A DNA stretch of 64,000 nucleotides from Sphagnum magellanicum (taxonomy: Eukaryota; Streptophyta; Sphagnopsida; Sphagnales; Sphagnaceae): NCBI GenBank assembly GCA_021904315.1, contig CM038923.1:9306038-9370037 (forward strand). Direction: 5' to 3'. The translations under genes were made by a program, and so were the position numbers. Position 1 is the stretch's first letter. The number at the start of each line of letters is the position of its first letter. Below are positions 1-12,046 of this stretch, piece after piece. A model generated the notes under the pieces. It worked only from the letters and a program-made list of their open reading frames with translations. It was not told the origin of the DNA and ran no database searches.

Positions 1-1815
1 ATGATTTTATGTATGCCCATCCCCATTATATTTTTCTCAGGCTTATCGACATGGGGATCTCATAGTCCTTTTGTTGAAATTAGGTACACAACAAGGGCAC
101 CCATTGGGAGGAGCGTTGTTTGCTTTGGCTCACCTTTGCGCTCTTCACCTTACAACAATAGCCGAACGTACTTGTGTTTTTCATTTTTAGCAAATTATAC
201 ACATATAATAGGTCTCGCATTAGATGTGGTTCCTATTTTTTTACAATTACAACATGAATTTTTAGCATTGGGGCTTTCAATGTAGCCAATGAAATGCATA
301 ATTTGGTCTCCATAGGGGTTGGAACATTCTATATCATTTCCTTTTGACTTCCTTACTCCCAATTTAAGTTTTCATATTTTGGGCACACTAGTGGGATCTA
401 GATCATTCATTGAATCATTTATGGTTGTGGTTTTTCATGAAGATCTTGGGACGATATTTAATCTCCTATGCTTGTAGATCTTCAAACGATTTTTGCAATG
501 TTTTCATTGTGCTATGCACAACATCTTGGCTATTTGCTTCATACAGTGTTTCCATTTCTAAGTATTTTGCAACATTACGTTAAGTTCAATATTTGTACTA
601 TACTTACGTTGGAAAAATTACTTGGTGCGAGATTTTTAAGTGGTTCTATTGGTCATTTAGTTCATCATTAGACCGTTCTTCTTGCTTTTTTGGGTAGGTT
701 TGGCTTCCCTTTTATAGTTCAAATTGCTACCTTTGCATTTTTGGGATGTTGGGCATTGGTCGTTCCCACTTGTCATTCGCTTCTAACAAGATGATCACCC
801 TATTCTTTTGGATGCAATAACACATGTTGAAATTGACATTTCCCCATTCTAAATAACACTATAGGACACCAAAGCCCTGTTATTCCAGGTTGTTTGTTTT
901 CAAATCCCACCGTTTGAGAGTTTAGTGGTTTAGTCCTATCCCTAGTTATAGGCTTTTTTAGTGAATTGATTACATGAGTAGGAGTTTGTTTCGTTTTTAA
1001 TAGACGTTCTTTCAAATATCATGCAAACAAGTTTTCGTTCCTGTGTGGGTTCAAGGGCATGCACTTGGTTATTAGCTCATCCTACCACACCTGCATTTTG
1101 ATTATCCCCAGCCCATTTCTTTCAACGCTATGTACCTGTCTTGGCTTGCGACATCCTACAATTGTTAATCTCTTGCGATGTGAGTGTGGTCATACCATTC
1201 ACAATTTAGGTATCCATTTGTTTTGGTGCCCTTACAAAAGTGAATGTATAACATCCCATGATACATTTTAGGATACTATTGTAACTATTGCTTTGGAAAG
1301 TGGAGCACATGTTTAGAGGGAGGTCTCCCACATTTTCCTTTGCCACACTTAATAACGAGTGGATATCCTTTATCACTAGAAACAACTTTTAAACTTTGAA
1401 AATGCTGTCATTGCTAACCTAATCTGGACATATATGGTGCATGGAACATCATCGGCGACAACACATGCATCAATGATGGATGTTTAAGAGAAAACATGGT
1501 CATACACTGAGTGAGCACCAGATGATGATTTCATTCCCATTATTATTGGGACGTATGAATGTCTTCATTCTCATTTTGATTCATTTTTGACCATTTGTGC
1601 ACATACCACTATCGTAAATTATCATCAACCTTCTTTAGTCCCTTTGATGTTTGTTTCTTATTATCAACAATGCGTGTTCATAGCCTTGTAATGTGTGCAA
1701 GTCATAATGATTTTTCAACCGGTTGTTGCACTTGGTCAAGGTTCCTCATCTCTTCCACACATCATAGCTAGTGCACCTTCATCATTAGTTGATTTTGGTA
1801 CATGACAATTCTTTT
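1..1815 (+). mobile_element. Decayed non-LTR-type reverse transcriptase, 3' part (left edge cut)
   Basis: Reading the plus strand across all three frames gives a collinear but broken reverse-transcriptase-like protein. At 184-213 the segment FLANYTHIIG lies where an active enzyme would carry its catalytic x-D-D box; both aspartates appear replaced. A second segment (468-671) fits the thumb/linker region. At 1179-1229 the cysteine/histidine motif CECGHTIHNLGIHLFWC (C-x-C-x7-H-x4-C) resembles the C-terminal knuckle of non-LTR elements. Similarity then continues, with stops, to about 1.8 kb. Several in-frame stops and frame changes mean it is not functional. The 5' part lies outside the window. 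Family assignment rests on recalled motif patterns, so the class (LINE-like) is an inference; that it derives from an RT is likelier. Confidence 0.6.
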
Positions 1816-2911
1816 GTCATAGGTTTTTTTTTGTTATTGTTGATTTTCATTTTGTAGCCATGAGTCTTCTTTGCATAAGGTTTTCACTTGATTTTTGTTG
1901 ATTGTTTGCTTTTGTTTTTTCTTTGGGTTGTGTGTACTTGTGTTTTCATTTTCCTTGTATTTTTGATGGATGGGTTCCCATCCTTGATTTTTATTGATAG
2001 GGTTTTTTTTTCCTTCTCTTCTTTTATGTCGAATGTGAATGGATTGTTGGATGTGAATCGAAGTATGGTTCAAAGGAATGCATTTGATGTAAACCTTCCC
2101 ACTTTGTTTTGTTACAGGGTCTATTGAGTATGGCTATTCCAACGTGCTCCAAAGAAAAGAAACCAAAAAGTTGCTTCCTCATTTAAAAACGTTTCTCCCA
2201 AAAGGGAACACCACTAACTTGTCCCATATCCTTTGGCAAAAAAATTAACTCTTTTGAATCATGGCTAGCTGGACCAAATGGAAAACTAGAATTACCAAAA
2301 TAAATTGCCTTGTGTATGTCCAAAGTTCCCAAAACCATCACGAGTGATGGGTCAATCAAACAAGCTCATTACTTGTTGAAAATGGAACTTTGGACAAACC
2401 CACAACTAATCAATGTGTAATCATCTTAAGGATGTTATGGCCTTGGCATTTTAGGTTAATTTAGTTTGGAGGTCCTTTACACTTCACTCCTTGGCCTTGT
2501 AAGTGAGCCTAGTATTGGGTACTTAGTATGATTTGTATAATTGTTTAAGGTTGCACTGAAAGATTGCTCTTTCTTTTTTCTAGGTATTGGGCCATTTTGA
2601 TTGGCCCATCACAATAGAAGGTGTAGAATTTTTGGACATCCCCAAATTAGAAAAAAAAACCTTAAAAGTTCTGTTTGCCCTACCTATATAGGTTATATAG
2701 GTTAAAAGAGTAGATTTTTCGGGAAAGAACATAGGATAGATAATGGTGTGACCAACGATTCTTTTTTTTTCAATTTTTTTTGCAAATTTTTCAACTTGGA
2801 AATCTGATTTTGATCTTTACACAAGCATTTCTTAATGAAAAAAAAATGAACAAAGTTTGCCAGATTTCGAGGAGAAAAAGTAAAAACATTCTCAAATTAA
2901 ACTATAATAGG

Positions 2912-2970
2912 TTCCAAATAGGTAGCCACATTTGGCTAAATTGTCTAGTGGAAGATGGCTACATCACATG
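2912..2970 (-). repeat. Dispersed repeat R1, copy a (internally deleted)
   Basis: On the minus strand this reads GATGTAGCC, then TTTAGCCAAATGTGGCT, then CTACCTATTTGGAAC, the same order of blocks as in the other R1 copies at 11.8, 26.7, 36.2 and 52.3 kb. The spacing is shorter, so the middle has been lost. Confidence 0.5.
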
Positions 2971-3970
2971 GACATTGTCCCTAGTGAAATTATTTTTCCT
3001 AGTGTGAAATTGACTAATTTTTCTTTTGGGCGGGGGGGAAGGGGAAAATTCATCATATTTTTAATATCACAAAATCGGGGGAAAAAAAAAAAAAAACCCT
3101 AGTTCAATTCCCTCACCATCTAATTTTAGATATAAAAAATAGAGCCTTTTGGGTTGGAAACTTGGAAGTTGGTACACACTTTTATATCACATTCCAATAA
3201 TTATTATTTCCAAATAATTAATACTTTCGCTTGAGTGAACAAAATCTACATTCTAGAATATATATTCCTCACTCTGTTCAGTCTCACTTTTTGCAGAGTC
3301 TAGCATTAATTTCTCTTTGTTTGTTTTCCTTTCAAATAAATACCCATTTCTTTTTTACTTCTTCTTCTTCTTCTAGTAAACCATGTTTGTCTTTTTGTAT
3401 TTCAATATTTAGCCAGACCAAAAAGGGAGGGAAAATTAAATAAAAATAAAAATAAAAATTGGTGAGGTGAGTGGGCTCTGGCTTACCAGCTTTATGTCAT
3501 GCTCTTCTTATATGATATGATCATGATCAATAATATTATGAGAATTTCACTGACCCAAAAAACTTAAAGTATCTCTCAATCAGAGATCTATTTTTATTGA
3601 ACCCAAATTCATATTTCTAGACCTACAGAACCCATGATGGCAAATTCCTTGTTCACGAATTTGTAAAAAGAATGCTTTACATAGCCAATACATGCATATA
3701 CAAGTGTGTTCCTTTACCAATCATATCATATCATATCAATTCCATTCGATTCAATTCAATTCAATTCAACTCAATTCCATAAATCATGCTTTGCAAAAAA
3801 CGTGCATACATGTGTGTTTCCATACATTTTATATTTGCAACTATGAAATCCTACACAACATGCAACTTCAAAAATAAATATATGAGTTGCCATCAATTGG
3901 GTCTTCCAAATTATTATCCATGTGACAATTTTTTCTAAGGATTTAAAAGTGGGCAAGCTTACATTTGTGA

Positions 3971-4062
3971 TTACTTTGCATTATACATTGCACTTACTTT
4001 GCATTATACATTGTGGTTACTTTGTGTTATACATTGCGCTTACTTTGTGTTCTACATTATGG
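3971..4062. repeat. 23-bp tandem repeat, four units
   Basis: Four consecutive 23-bp units of the type TTACTTTGCATTATACATTG plus three bases, starting at 3971, 3994, 4017 and 4040, with a few substitutions per unit. No function is apparent. Confidence 0.85.
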
Positions 4063-6010
4063 GTTGAGTTATTATCCTTTTACACTATGATACCAAATGT
4101 TGACTAGGTGATAGGACTTCACTATTGTCCAATGAGGTTAAGAGCTTTTGGTCATTATTTCAAGCATTATTACTACACAGGTATTAGATTGTGAACATCC
4201 ATCCTATAGGCATGCCATCCCAACAATCACCCTATCACTAATCATGTTTGTGGTGAGCCTACAAATAACCAATTGGGTGAGTCTAGTTGGTACTAGGGTT
4301 CCTTGTTGAAAAATAATTAAAAATAATTCAAAATAATGCTCTAAAAGTTTCTCTATTTTCCTTCACAAAATTTTGTTGCTTGAAAAGGATTTTTTTTTTT
4401 TTTGAAAATTTCCAAATTTTTGGAAAATAATATAATTAGTGTGGAAGCCACCAAGGTACTATGGTTATATAACTTACACTCAATGGTTATAGGTAACTAC
4501 TATTTCCTTCCCCTTAAAACTCAACATCATCATAGGACTAATACTAATTACAAAATCTGTTTTGGTTCTATTTGGGAAACAAAACATGAAGAAAATGTTC
4601 AAATACTTCAATACAAAATGTCCCTTCCTTGGATTTTTAGGGTTGAGGACTTTTTAATAATAATAATAATAATATGAAACTATTAGACCTCAAATTTATG
4701 ACCTAAGCTACCTCATCTTACATGGAAAATCATAGTGAATATTTGAAGAAGATGATACTAAACTCATTGTCAATTGCAACAACAAGAGGTCCCCTTCTAC
4801 ATATACCATGGATTGATTTTTCGATCAATTAGTTTTGAAGCGAGAAATTTATCCCAAGATGTAACAATGTAATGTACCATGGGTATCTAGTAATTTGCAA
4901 AGGCCAATTTGAATTTTTGTTTGAGCATACTTTTCTTGTTTTCAAGGCACAAAATAGGATTTGTAATTGGCCAAGATATGGCCATTTATAAAAGGAAAAT
5001 AAAATAAAATAGAACAACATTTGTGGATTTAAGATGGATCAATGTACGATACTACGATTGATAACAAGGATTGAAGAATTAATTAATTATTTCAAAATCA
5101 AGAAAATTAAGACAATTTTTTTTTTTTTCAAAAAAAATCCTTTGCATGTGTCGATTTATTTTTTTCAGGTTGAAAAAATGAGAAAATTCGCCCAAAAAAA
5201 AAGACTACTCAGATTACCTCATTTACTTTATACATAACAATTTGTATTCCTTGGCATGAGAACAAAAAAATCAAATCAAATCAAAATTGCATAGGAATGG
5301 AGTAAAACAAGAAAGGGAGTAAATTGTCAACAAGGCCTCTTTTAGGCTTGGCACTCTTTTAGGGTTCGGGTTTTGGTGGCATTTACCTTCCTTTTGCTTT
5401 TGTGCATTGTCTCGGCTTTGGGTGTTGGTTCTTTCTTTTACATTCCCTCCTTTTCTTTCTGGAATTGGTACTTTTTCTTAATTAAAGTTTGGTTCAAATT
5501 AACAACATTCTTCTTCTTCTTCTTCTTTAAATTAAAAAAAAAAAAAAAAGAGCTTTCCAGAGAAAATTGCATCATTTGATTTCTTTATTCAAAACTTTGA
5601 GATTTCCAGACACCCAAAAAAAAAAAAAAAAACAAAAGCTTGAGTGAGTAAGTGAGAAGCAATGAAATGATGGGTGAGAGAGCCCAGGCAAGTTCTGTTT
5701 GCTTCTGCAAAAGCTAGTAAATGAACTAACTTATAATAAATAATAGGAGCAAAGACAAAGTGCAAAAAAGAGCCTGGAAATGACTGCCATAAATTGATGA
5801 GAATCTGTCTAGAAGAGAAGTACTCTAGTGTTTTCCAGAGGCAAATTTTTTTTGAAAAAAAATTTCTTCCTTTTTGTAAGTTCAGTTTGGCTGTGACACA
5901 AATACTTATGATGTCATGGAAGAAGGATTTTCCATTTGGGTGGTGGAGTAACTCTCTAAATGTAAAAGAACACAAGACTTGTAAGTGTATAATTATGTAA
6001 ATTTATTTTT

Positions 6011-6126
6011 ATGTAAGTGTAAAAAATAAATATATATTTATATGATTTTAGGCAACCGTATAAAACAATGTAAGTGTAAAATAAATAAATATATATTTAT
6101 ATGATTTTAAGCTGCTATGTAAAACA
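6011..6126. repeat. Direct duplication, about 57 bp, two units
   Basis: Two adjacent copies of an AT-rich segment beginning ATGTAAGTGTAAAA and containing AAATATATATTTATATGATTTT, the first from 6011, the second from about 6068. They differ at a handful of positions. Confidence 0.75.
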
Positions 6127-6810
6127 ATGTAAGAAATATGATTATAAATTTCAGCCTAAAAAATAGGTTTCAACAAGTTGTCAAATTATAGGAGGAATTA
6201 CCTTTTAATTTTTTAATTTTTTTGCTTCCCCATCTGACCTCTAACCAAAGTCCTTCACTAACTCCTCTTGTGCATGATTAACCAACTCACCTACTTCACA
6301 ATTTTTATTTTAAAAAAAAACACTATTTGTTACCTCATATCTTTGGAAACTTTAGATTGTATTATTGTTTGTCATTATATGCATGTCTTACTAAAGCTAA
6401 CCAAATGTATTTTTCACCCCCTTAAAAAGATGTTTTTGCTCATGTTAGAAATGCCAAAATCATAACCAATTTGTTTTTCCCCACTTTGTAAATGTGATTT
6501 ATATGTACACGTATTATACACATTATACATTATACCTACCTTTACATATGTATACATACACATGTAAGGAAATTGATGAATAGTATACCGGATTGTTTAC
6601 CCACTTCATAGTGTAAATATTGGTCATTTTCCTTTACCTTTAACTTGCTCATTTCTTTTTTTGGAAAAAGTTCTATTTACAAATCACAAAACTTGAACTA
6701 CAAGGCTCTCATCCCTTTGACAAAATTGGAAAGGCTGAAACATACATGAAACTAGGGGGGAGAGAAAAAGAGAGAAAATTTGTTATGCAAAAACTACGAG
6801 TATTGGGCAC

Positions 6811-7382
6811 CAAGCAAATTGGAATGGCCAATGCAAACATGAACATGGGGCAAAATTTGGAATGGCCACAAGCAAATTTGGAAGGGCCAAATGAAACATG
6901 AACATAGCAAGCAAATTTGGAACGGCCACAACAAACATGAACATAGCACACAAATTTGGAATGGCCACAACAAACATGAACATAACAAGCAAAATTTGGA
7001 ATGGCCACAACAAACATGAACATAGCATGCAAATTTGGAATGGCCAAAAACAAACATGAACATAGCACGCAAATTTGAAATGGCCAAAAACAAAAATGAA
7101 CATAACAAGCAAAATTTGGAATGGCCACAACAAACTTGAACATAACAAGCAAATTTGGAATGGCCAAAACAAACATGAAGATAGCAAGCAATTTGGAATG
7201 GCCACAACAAACATGAACATAGCAAGCAAAATTTGGAATGGCCACAACAAACATGAACATAGCAAGCAAAATTTGGAATGGCCAAAACAAACATGAACAT
7301 AGCAAGCAAACTTAGAATGGTCACAACAAACATGAACATAACAAGCAAATTTGGAATGGCCAACACAAACATGAACATGACA
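6811..7382. repeat. Minisatellite, about 15 units of 38-40 bp
   Basis: A tandem array whose unit reads roughly AAATTTGGAATGGCCACAAC followed by AAACATGAACATAGCAAGC. About fifteen units are recognisable, varying by single-base changes and one- or two-base length differences. On the minus strand no unit contains a stop in any frame, so all three minus frames stay open for about 200 codons. These are a by-product of the repeat, not genes. No flanking target-site duplication was seen. Confidence 0.9.
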
Positions 7383-7980
7383 AAAAAAACACACATTTTG
7401 ATCTAAGAAATTTCAAGTGTTGGGCATCAACCGATGAATCGTCTAGATAATAATAGAGTTATTTGTAAAGTATCCCAAACAAAGAATGAAATTGCTCATT
7501 AAGGGTCTAAAACAAAACAGGTGATGGAAATGATTAAGTGAGCATTAAATTGCTTAATTATCCCACCTGCCATGAATTTCTTCTGAGCTCTTACCAGTAG
7601 GTGATGCAAAAGAGTATGCAAAGATGGAACATGACCCAAAATGGAGAATTATGCAAGAAGCTCTAGAAACCTGAGCCTTTGAAAGGTTTGATGATTATCC
7701 TTCTTCAAGTATGAAACCCAATACACAAGTGATCATCATCATCTACTCCATCGCATTGCATTCCAGTGGATTGATTTCCAGAAAACTAGATACAAACTTC
7801 TTCCTGCCATGGGAACTGAACTGAACTGAACTGAACTGAACTGAACTCTCTTGACAAGAGAATTTTGAAGCCTTTGCATCCAGAATCTTCCTGCTAATAA
7901 GTTCAGACTCAAAGCACTACCAAAACTCCTCCTCTGCCGCCATCTTAACTAATTTCATGACAACGAAGAAAGCATGAGAA
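7383..7980. other. Spacer with a CTGAA microsatellite
   Basis: A non-coding stretch downstream of the glutaredoxin-like gene. It contains six perfect CTGAA units at 7816-7845 and nothing else recognisable. Confidence 0.6.
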
Positions 7981-7986
7981 TTTATT
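7981..7986 (-). terminator. Candidate poly(A) signal of the glutaredoxin-like gene
   Basis: TTTATT on the plus strand is AATAAA on the minus strand, about 470 bases beyond the stop codon of the minus-strand gene. The intervening 3' region is less AT-rich than the spacer beyond it. Plant poly(A) signals are loose, so this is only a candidate. Confidence 0.35.
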
Positions 7987-8458
7987 CTATTTTGTTGCAG
8001 ATTTTCAAGAAAATTCCGCTGCTTGCTTTCAGATCATCACTACCAAAACTCACAATGTTGTGCATTTTCTTCTTACATTGATTGTTGTATCCATCCTCCC
8101 CCTCCTCCTCCTCCTCCTCCTTTGCTATGTACAGAATTTTTGTTTTCCCAGAGACACAACTGTAGCTGAAGAGAAAGAAGAAACAAAGAAACAAAGAAAA
8201 CAAGCTCTGTTGTTGTGCTTGCTTGCTGCTGGGCTGTTGTGATTGATTTCTCTCTCTCCTGAATTCTCTAGAGTTTTTCTTCTCCGACTTTTTGTCTCTG
8301 GTCATGGGCCCACTAACTACAAAGATTCAACCCCAAAAAAAAAAACCCTTGCAGAAGCAAAAGCAAATGGGTCATAGCTTCGAACCATTTGATTTGCTGA
8401 AGTTGTGATTTTTGCAAACAAAACCTCGAGTCCATTGCTGAGAAAAAACCTCTAAGAA

Positions 8459-10224
8459 TCAAAAGCAAATTGGACACCGTTTCAAACCATTTTCATTGCA
8501 ATGGGAACATCGAGAAACAGAGTGTTTGAAGATGATTTTGCAGCTGCCATTGCAGTGAGGGCAAGGGATGAAGCGGAGACCACCACAGCCATCACAAGAG
8601 CTTGCAGGTTGCAGTAGGTGAGGTTGTGGAGGAGGAGGCAAAGGAAGTAGCAAAGGTGCCAGTAGGCCGAGCTCGTGAAGCTGAAGCACTTGCTCCACTC
8701 CGCCGATGTAACGACCCATGATGAAGACGCGGGGGACTTGCACAGGAGCTCCCATTAGCTCCGTGAGTTCTTGTCGAAACTCTGCGTGCATCGACACATC
8801 TCGCTCATCTATCCATACCAAATAGCTCTGGAAAATCATTCTCAACTTGTTGCAATCGTCGTATGTTTTCCTGATCCCGCGCAGACTTGTCGTGTACAGG
8901 ATTAGTCTCTCATGCCCATGACCTGGTGGACATAGCTTGTAATCAAAAGCAGCAGCAGCAGCTTCCACACCTGCGGAAACTTGGTCCTGAGACTTGCCCA
9001 ATTCTTCTGTTGCTGCTGCAACACGATCAACCATGTGTGAAGCAGCTGGTGCAGTAACCTTGGCAAAAGAAAGTTCCCAAGCTTGATCTGCATTTCTAGC
9101 TGCTGCTGCTGCTGCAGATGATGATTTGCTGAAGATTTGTTTCTCTCCTTCAGCTGCTGCAGAGTAAATATCGTGGGACTTCGCACTAGTGGACCAGCTG
9201 TGAAATGTGGACGTGATGTCGGATTCATCGGCTAAGCTTGCAGCGCCGGAGGTAGAAGCCATGGCGTCTCGACACCATTGATCGTCTGACTGATCTTCTG
9301 AGGTAGACTCGGTTCTGCCATCTATTGAGCTTGCAAATGAGGCCAAAATATCTGGGTCGAAGAGTGAGGAGTTGGAACAGGGATCATCATCCGCGACTTC
9401 GACTGATCTGCAATCTAGTGCTTCGGCTTCTTCGGCTGTTGTTGTAGCTGTACAAAACTTTGAGAACGAAGTCCACGAACTCAGGCTCGGCGACTCGACT
9501 ACTGTCGCTGAAGAAGCTGCTGCTGCTGCTGCGTGGTCATCATCTTCTGAGTTCTGAGCTCCGATTGATGATAGAGACCGAGGTCGAGTACGTGAATACT
9601 TGCTCTGCTTCTCGTTCTTCAGCACCCGCGGGGGATTGATCGACTCCTGCAAATGAATCTTCTGTCGCAAATCTGCAAGTGGCAACCCGGGCCGGTGCAA
9701 TGGAGAACCTGGTGGTCGCGGGGTGAAATCTTCAAGCCCTGCCATCAGTTCCCAAGTGTTGATGGTCTCTGCTGGTTCTTCTTCCTCTTCGGTCTCCCAC
9801 CATGAGAGCTGGCGGTGCTGCTTTTCATCACCCAGATGATCATGAGAGCTGCTGCTCTTGGACAACTTTGATCCTCTCAAAGGTTTCTTCGCAGATTCCA
9901 CCTCCTCTACATCATCTTGCTGCAGCTTGCCGCGTACTACTGTAGTACTCATTCTACAAAGATTACCCATCGCCATGTCTATCCAAGTCTTGGACACAGC
10001 TTTACAGCTTCCGCGAGCAGGCATGGACTCCGATTTCCTCATCTTCCAGTACTGCATGCTATTGCCCGGACCATATTGAGCGCCACCACCACCAGTGGCC
10101 GCGGTGGAGTCGATGATGATCTTCCTCTCATCGCTCATGATATTCTCTGCCTCCACCAACTTCATGATTCCATAAGTGCTGGACGTCAGCGCCACCACAT
10201 GGTAGTCGGAATGCATCCTGCTGC

Positions 10225-10257
<33 letters not shown>

Positions 10258-10441
10258 AGTAGTTGTACTCATCACATCGCCGTCTAGAACGGTTGCTGCT
10301 GCGGAGGGGAGCAAAAGAGCGACTCTTCCCAAACTTCTTCTTCAGTACCCTAGTAACGAACCTCTCGCTGTTGCTGCTGCTGCTGCTGTTGCCAGGCTGC
10401 ATCGATGCCACCATCACGCTTTTGGAAGTGGAGCAACCCAT
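8459..10441 (-). CDS. Plant glutaredoxin-like protein with C-terminal cysteine cluster
   Basis: A single-exon gene of 660 residues. The start is the ATG at 10441 giving MGCSTSK, a glycine-2/cysteine-3 N-terminus suited to myristoylation and palmitoylation, as in relatives I recall from Arabidopsis; the open frame runs 28 codons further upstream but only from a TTG. Conserved blocks are HVVALTSSTYG (81-91), INTWELMAGLE (227-237) and FDPDILASF (361-369), a glutaredoxin fold at about 510-595 with TSLRGIRKTYDDC (518-530) and DERDVSMH, and a zinc-knuckle-like tail with cysteines at 616/619, 627/630, 645/648 and 656/659. The usual CPYC or CxxS active site is absent, which is normal for this subfamily, so a classical disulphide reductase role is doubtful; a membrane-anchored regulatory or scaffold role is inference. 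The long middle is disordered, with serine and alanine tracts encoded by trinucleotide repeats. The gene has no operon-like neighbour. Confidence 0.93.
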
Positions 10442-11100
10442 TTCGAAGCTCTGCGGCAGCAGCTTGCTCCAATTTTGCTGCTTCGACTCAGAATCAGGAA
10501 CGCAATTCTGATTCCTTTGAAGCAACAGATATTACTGCCAATTCTCGGTCCCTCCAAAACCTTCGCGCTCTTCTTCCTCTTGACTCGATCACTACACCAA
10601 ATTCGGACCTACTCCGCCTATAAGAGGACCCCACTAATTACGCCGCCAATTCTCAACCCCCTGATCTCACCAGCTGCTCCAGTCTTCTTCTTCTTCTTCT
10701 TGTTAGAATCTTCTGCTTCTTCTTCCTCCTCCTCCTCCTCCGCTTTCTACATTCAGCGAGTCGCAGCAGCTATGGAATCTACAGTTGTTTAATGCAACAA
10801 CAACACATGGACTGACTGAATTCAATTCCGATACAGAATGATGCAGAAGCAGCAGCAGCAGCCACGGACGTTTCCGGTCGTTGAGACGCCTTCCTTCCTC
10901 ATGGGTTGTGCAGACAAAGAGACAGAAAGAGAGCGAGCTTGCTTCTGACCTTCAACGGTCGCTGATGCGCGCGGGCGGGTGGGCGGGCGGGCGGCATCAG
11001 CAGCCGCGGCAGCAGCGAGCGTGAGAAGAAAGGCGCTGCGAGAAAGGCCGGTCCCACACGAGGAGGAGAGAGACGACCCAACTTTCTTTTACGCATCTTC
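10442..11100 (-). promoter_or_regulatory. 5' leader and GC-rich promoter region of the glutaredoxin-like gene
   Basis: Upstream of the minus-strand start there are CTTCTT/CTCCTC runs typical of plant 5' leaders (10682-10745), then a GC-rich block with repeated GGGC units at about 10968-10994 and CAGCAG/GCGGC triplets. Composition is sharply different from the AT-rich spacer beyond 11.1 kb. I found no clear TATA box. Antisense frames across this block are shadows of the repeat composition. Confidence 0.4.
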
Positions 11101-11777
11101 TTCTTCTTCTTTTCACCCGTCTTCCTTAGTGCTTTTCTTTCGTAACTAGTAAGTTACCAGGTGGGGGAGAGAAAAAGGACACCCAAAAAAAGTCACCACT
11201 CACTCAAAAAAAAAAGTATTATACCCAAAAAAAAAAAAAAAAATCTTATTCAAAAAAACATTTGTTAAAAAAAATATTAAACAAAAAAAATGAATTTTTA
11301 AACCATTTTTTTCCTTTTTCTTTTTGAAGCACGCCAGCAAACCTGACCTGACAAGCAGTATTTTTTTTGTCGTGCTTTCTGGAAAGAAACTGTCGCCTAC
11401 TTCTTTAATCCCTAAATAAATGTCAGGACGGTGTGAATTTTACACTGAAAAAGCGGCCCCATATTGGGCCTTTCTGATGATGTTTAGGGCTTCCGGTTAC
11501 GCCTCGGTCTCTCCAAGCAGCCCTTATTGGGACTGTCTGAATGTTTAGGGTTAAGGTAAGGCCCTTGGAGAGAGGCCGTAAGCAACCTTAATTGGGTGGA
11601 CTCCTCATTCATTTGTTGTTTTTTTTATTGTGAATAAATAACTGTTTATTTCCTTTATTTATTTATTTATTTATTACTGTTTGAGTTTATTGTTTTTTGT
11701 TGTTGTTAAGCATCTACTTCATAGTACCAAGGCTTTTTTTTTTACAAATTTATTTATTTATTCATTTATTTCAATTT

Positions 11778-11962
11778 GTGATGTAGCTGAAGTGGTGATC
11801 ATCCATAAGAAGCTTTAGCCAGATTTGGCTTCATACTAAATATGAAAGTAAAATAAAACTCAGAAGCCTCCTACGTTTTTGGCTACCTACTGGAACTTAT
11901 CATAAAAATATGGCAATTTGAAAACTTTTTCCTTCAATATCTGGCGAATTTTTGCCATTTTT
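11778..11962 (+). repeat. Dispersed repeat R1, copy b
   Basis: Blocks in order: GTGATGTAG, GTGATCATCCATAA, TTAGCCAGATTTGGCT, TTTTTGGCTACCTACTGGAA, and a tail containing ATCTGGCGAATTTTTGCC. The same series occurs in copies c, e and f. A long A run follows 34 bases after the tail, which could be a retroposon tail or chance. Confidence 0.65.
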
Positions 11963-11994
11963 TCATTAAAAATCCTTAAGTTGAAATCCACCCC

Positions 11995-11995
<1 letters not shown>

Positions 11996-12044
<49 letters not shown>
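11996..12044. repeat. Poly(A) run, 49 bases
   Basis: An uninterrupted run of 49 A residues preceded by CCCCC. It may be the 3' tail of a retroposed sequence on the plus strand; the exact length may be uncertain in the assembly. Confidence 0.8.

Positions 12045-12046
<2 letters not shown>

Larger units (their letters stand above)
1816..6810. other. AT-rich intergenic spacer
   Basis: No credible gene is seen; open frames here are short and low-complexity. The stretch holds homopolymer runs, an ATTCA-type microsatellite near 3742-3770, a four-copy 23-bp tandem repeat (3971-4062), a direct duplication at 6011-6126 and one minus-strand copy of a dispersed repeat (2912-2970). The 128-residue minus frame at 5589-5975 ends in a phenylalanine run and matches nothing I recognise. 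Confidence 0.6.

Noticed and set aside
6811..7382. CRISPR-like array
   Set aside because: Units are contiguous without unique spacers, and the sequence is plant nuclear DNA.
6709..7396. Three overlapping minus-strand frames of about 200 codons each
   Set aside because: All arise from the stop-free 38-40 bp tandem repeat; the peptides are cyclic permutations and no family is matched.
9917..10792. 291-codon plus-strand frame
   Set aside because: Antisense to the glutaredoxin-like gene; its open state follows from serine/alanine repeat codons on the other strand.
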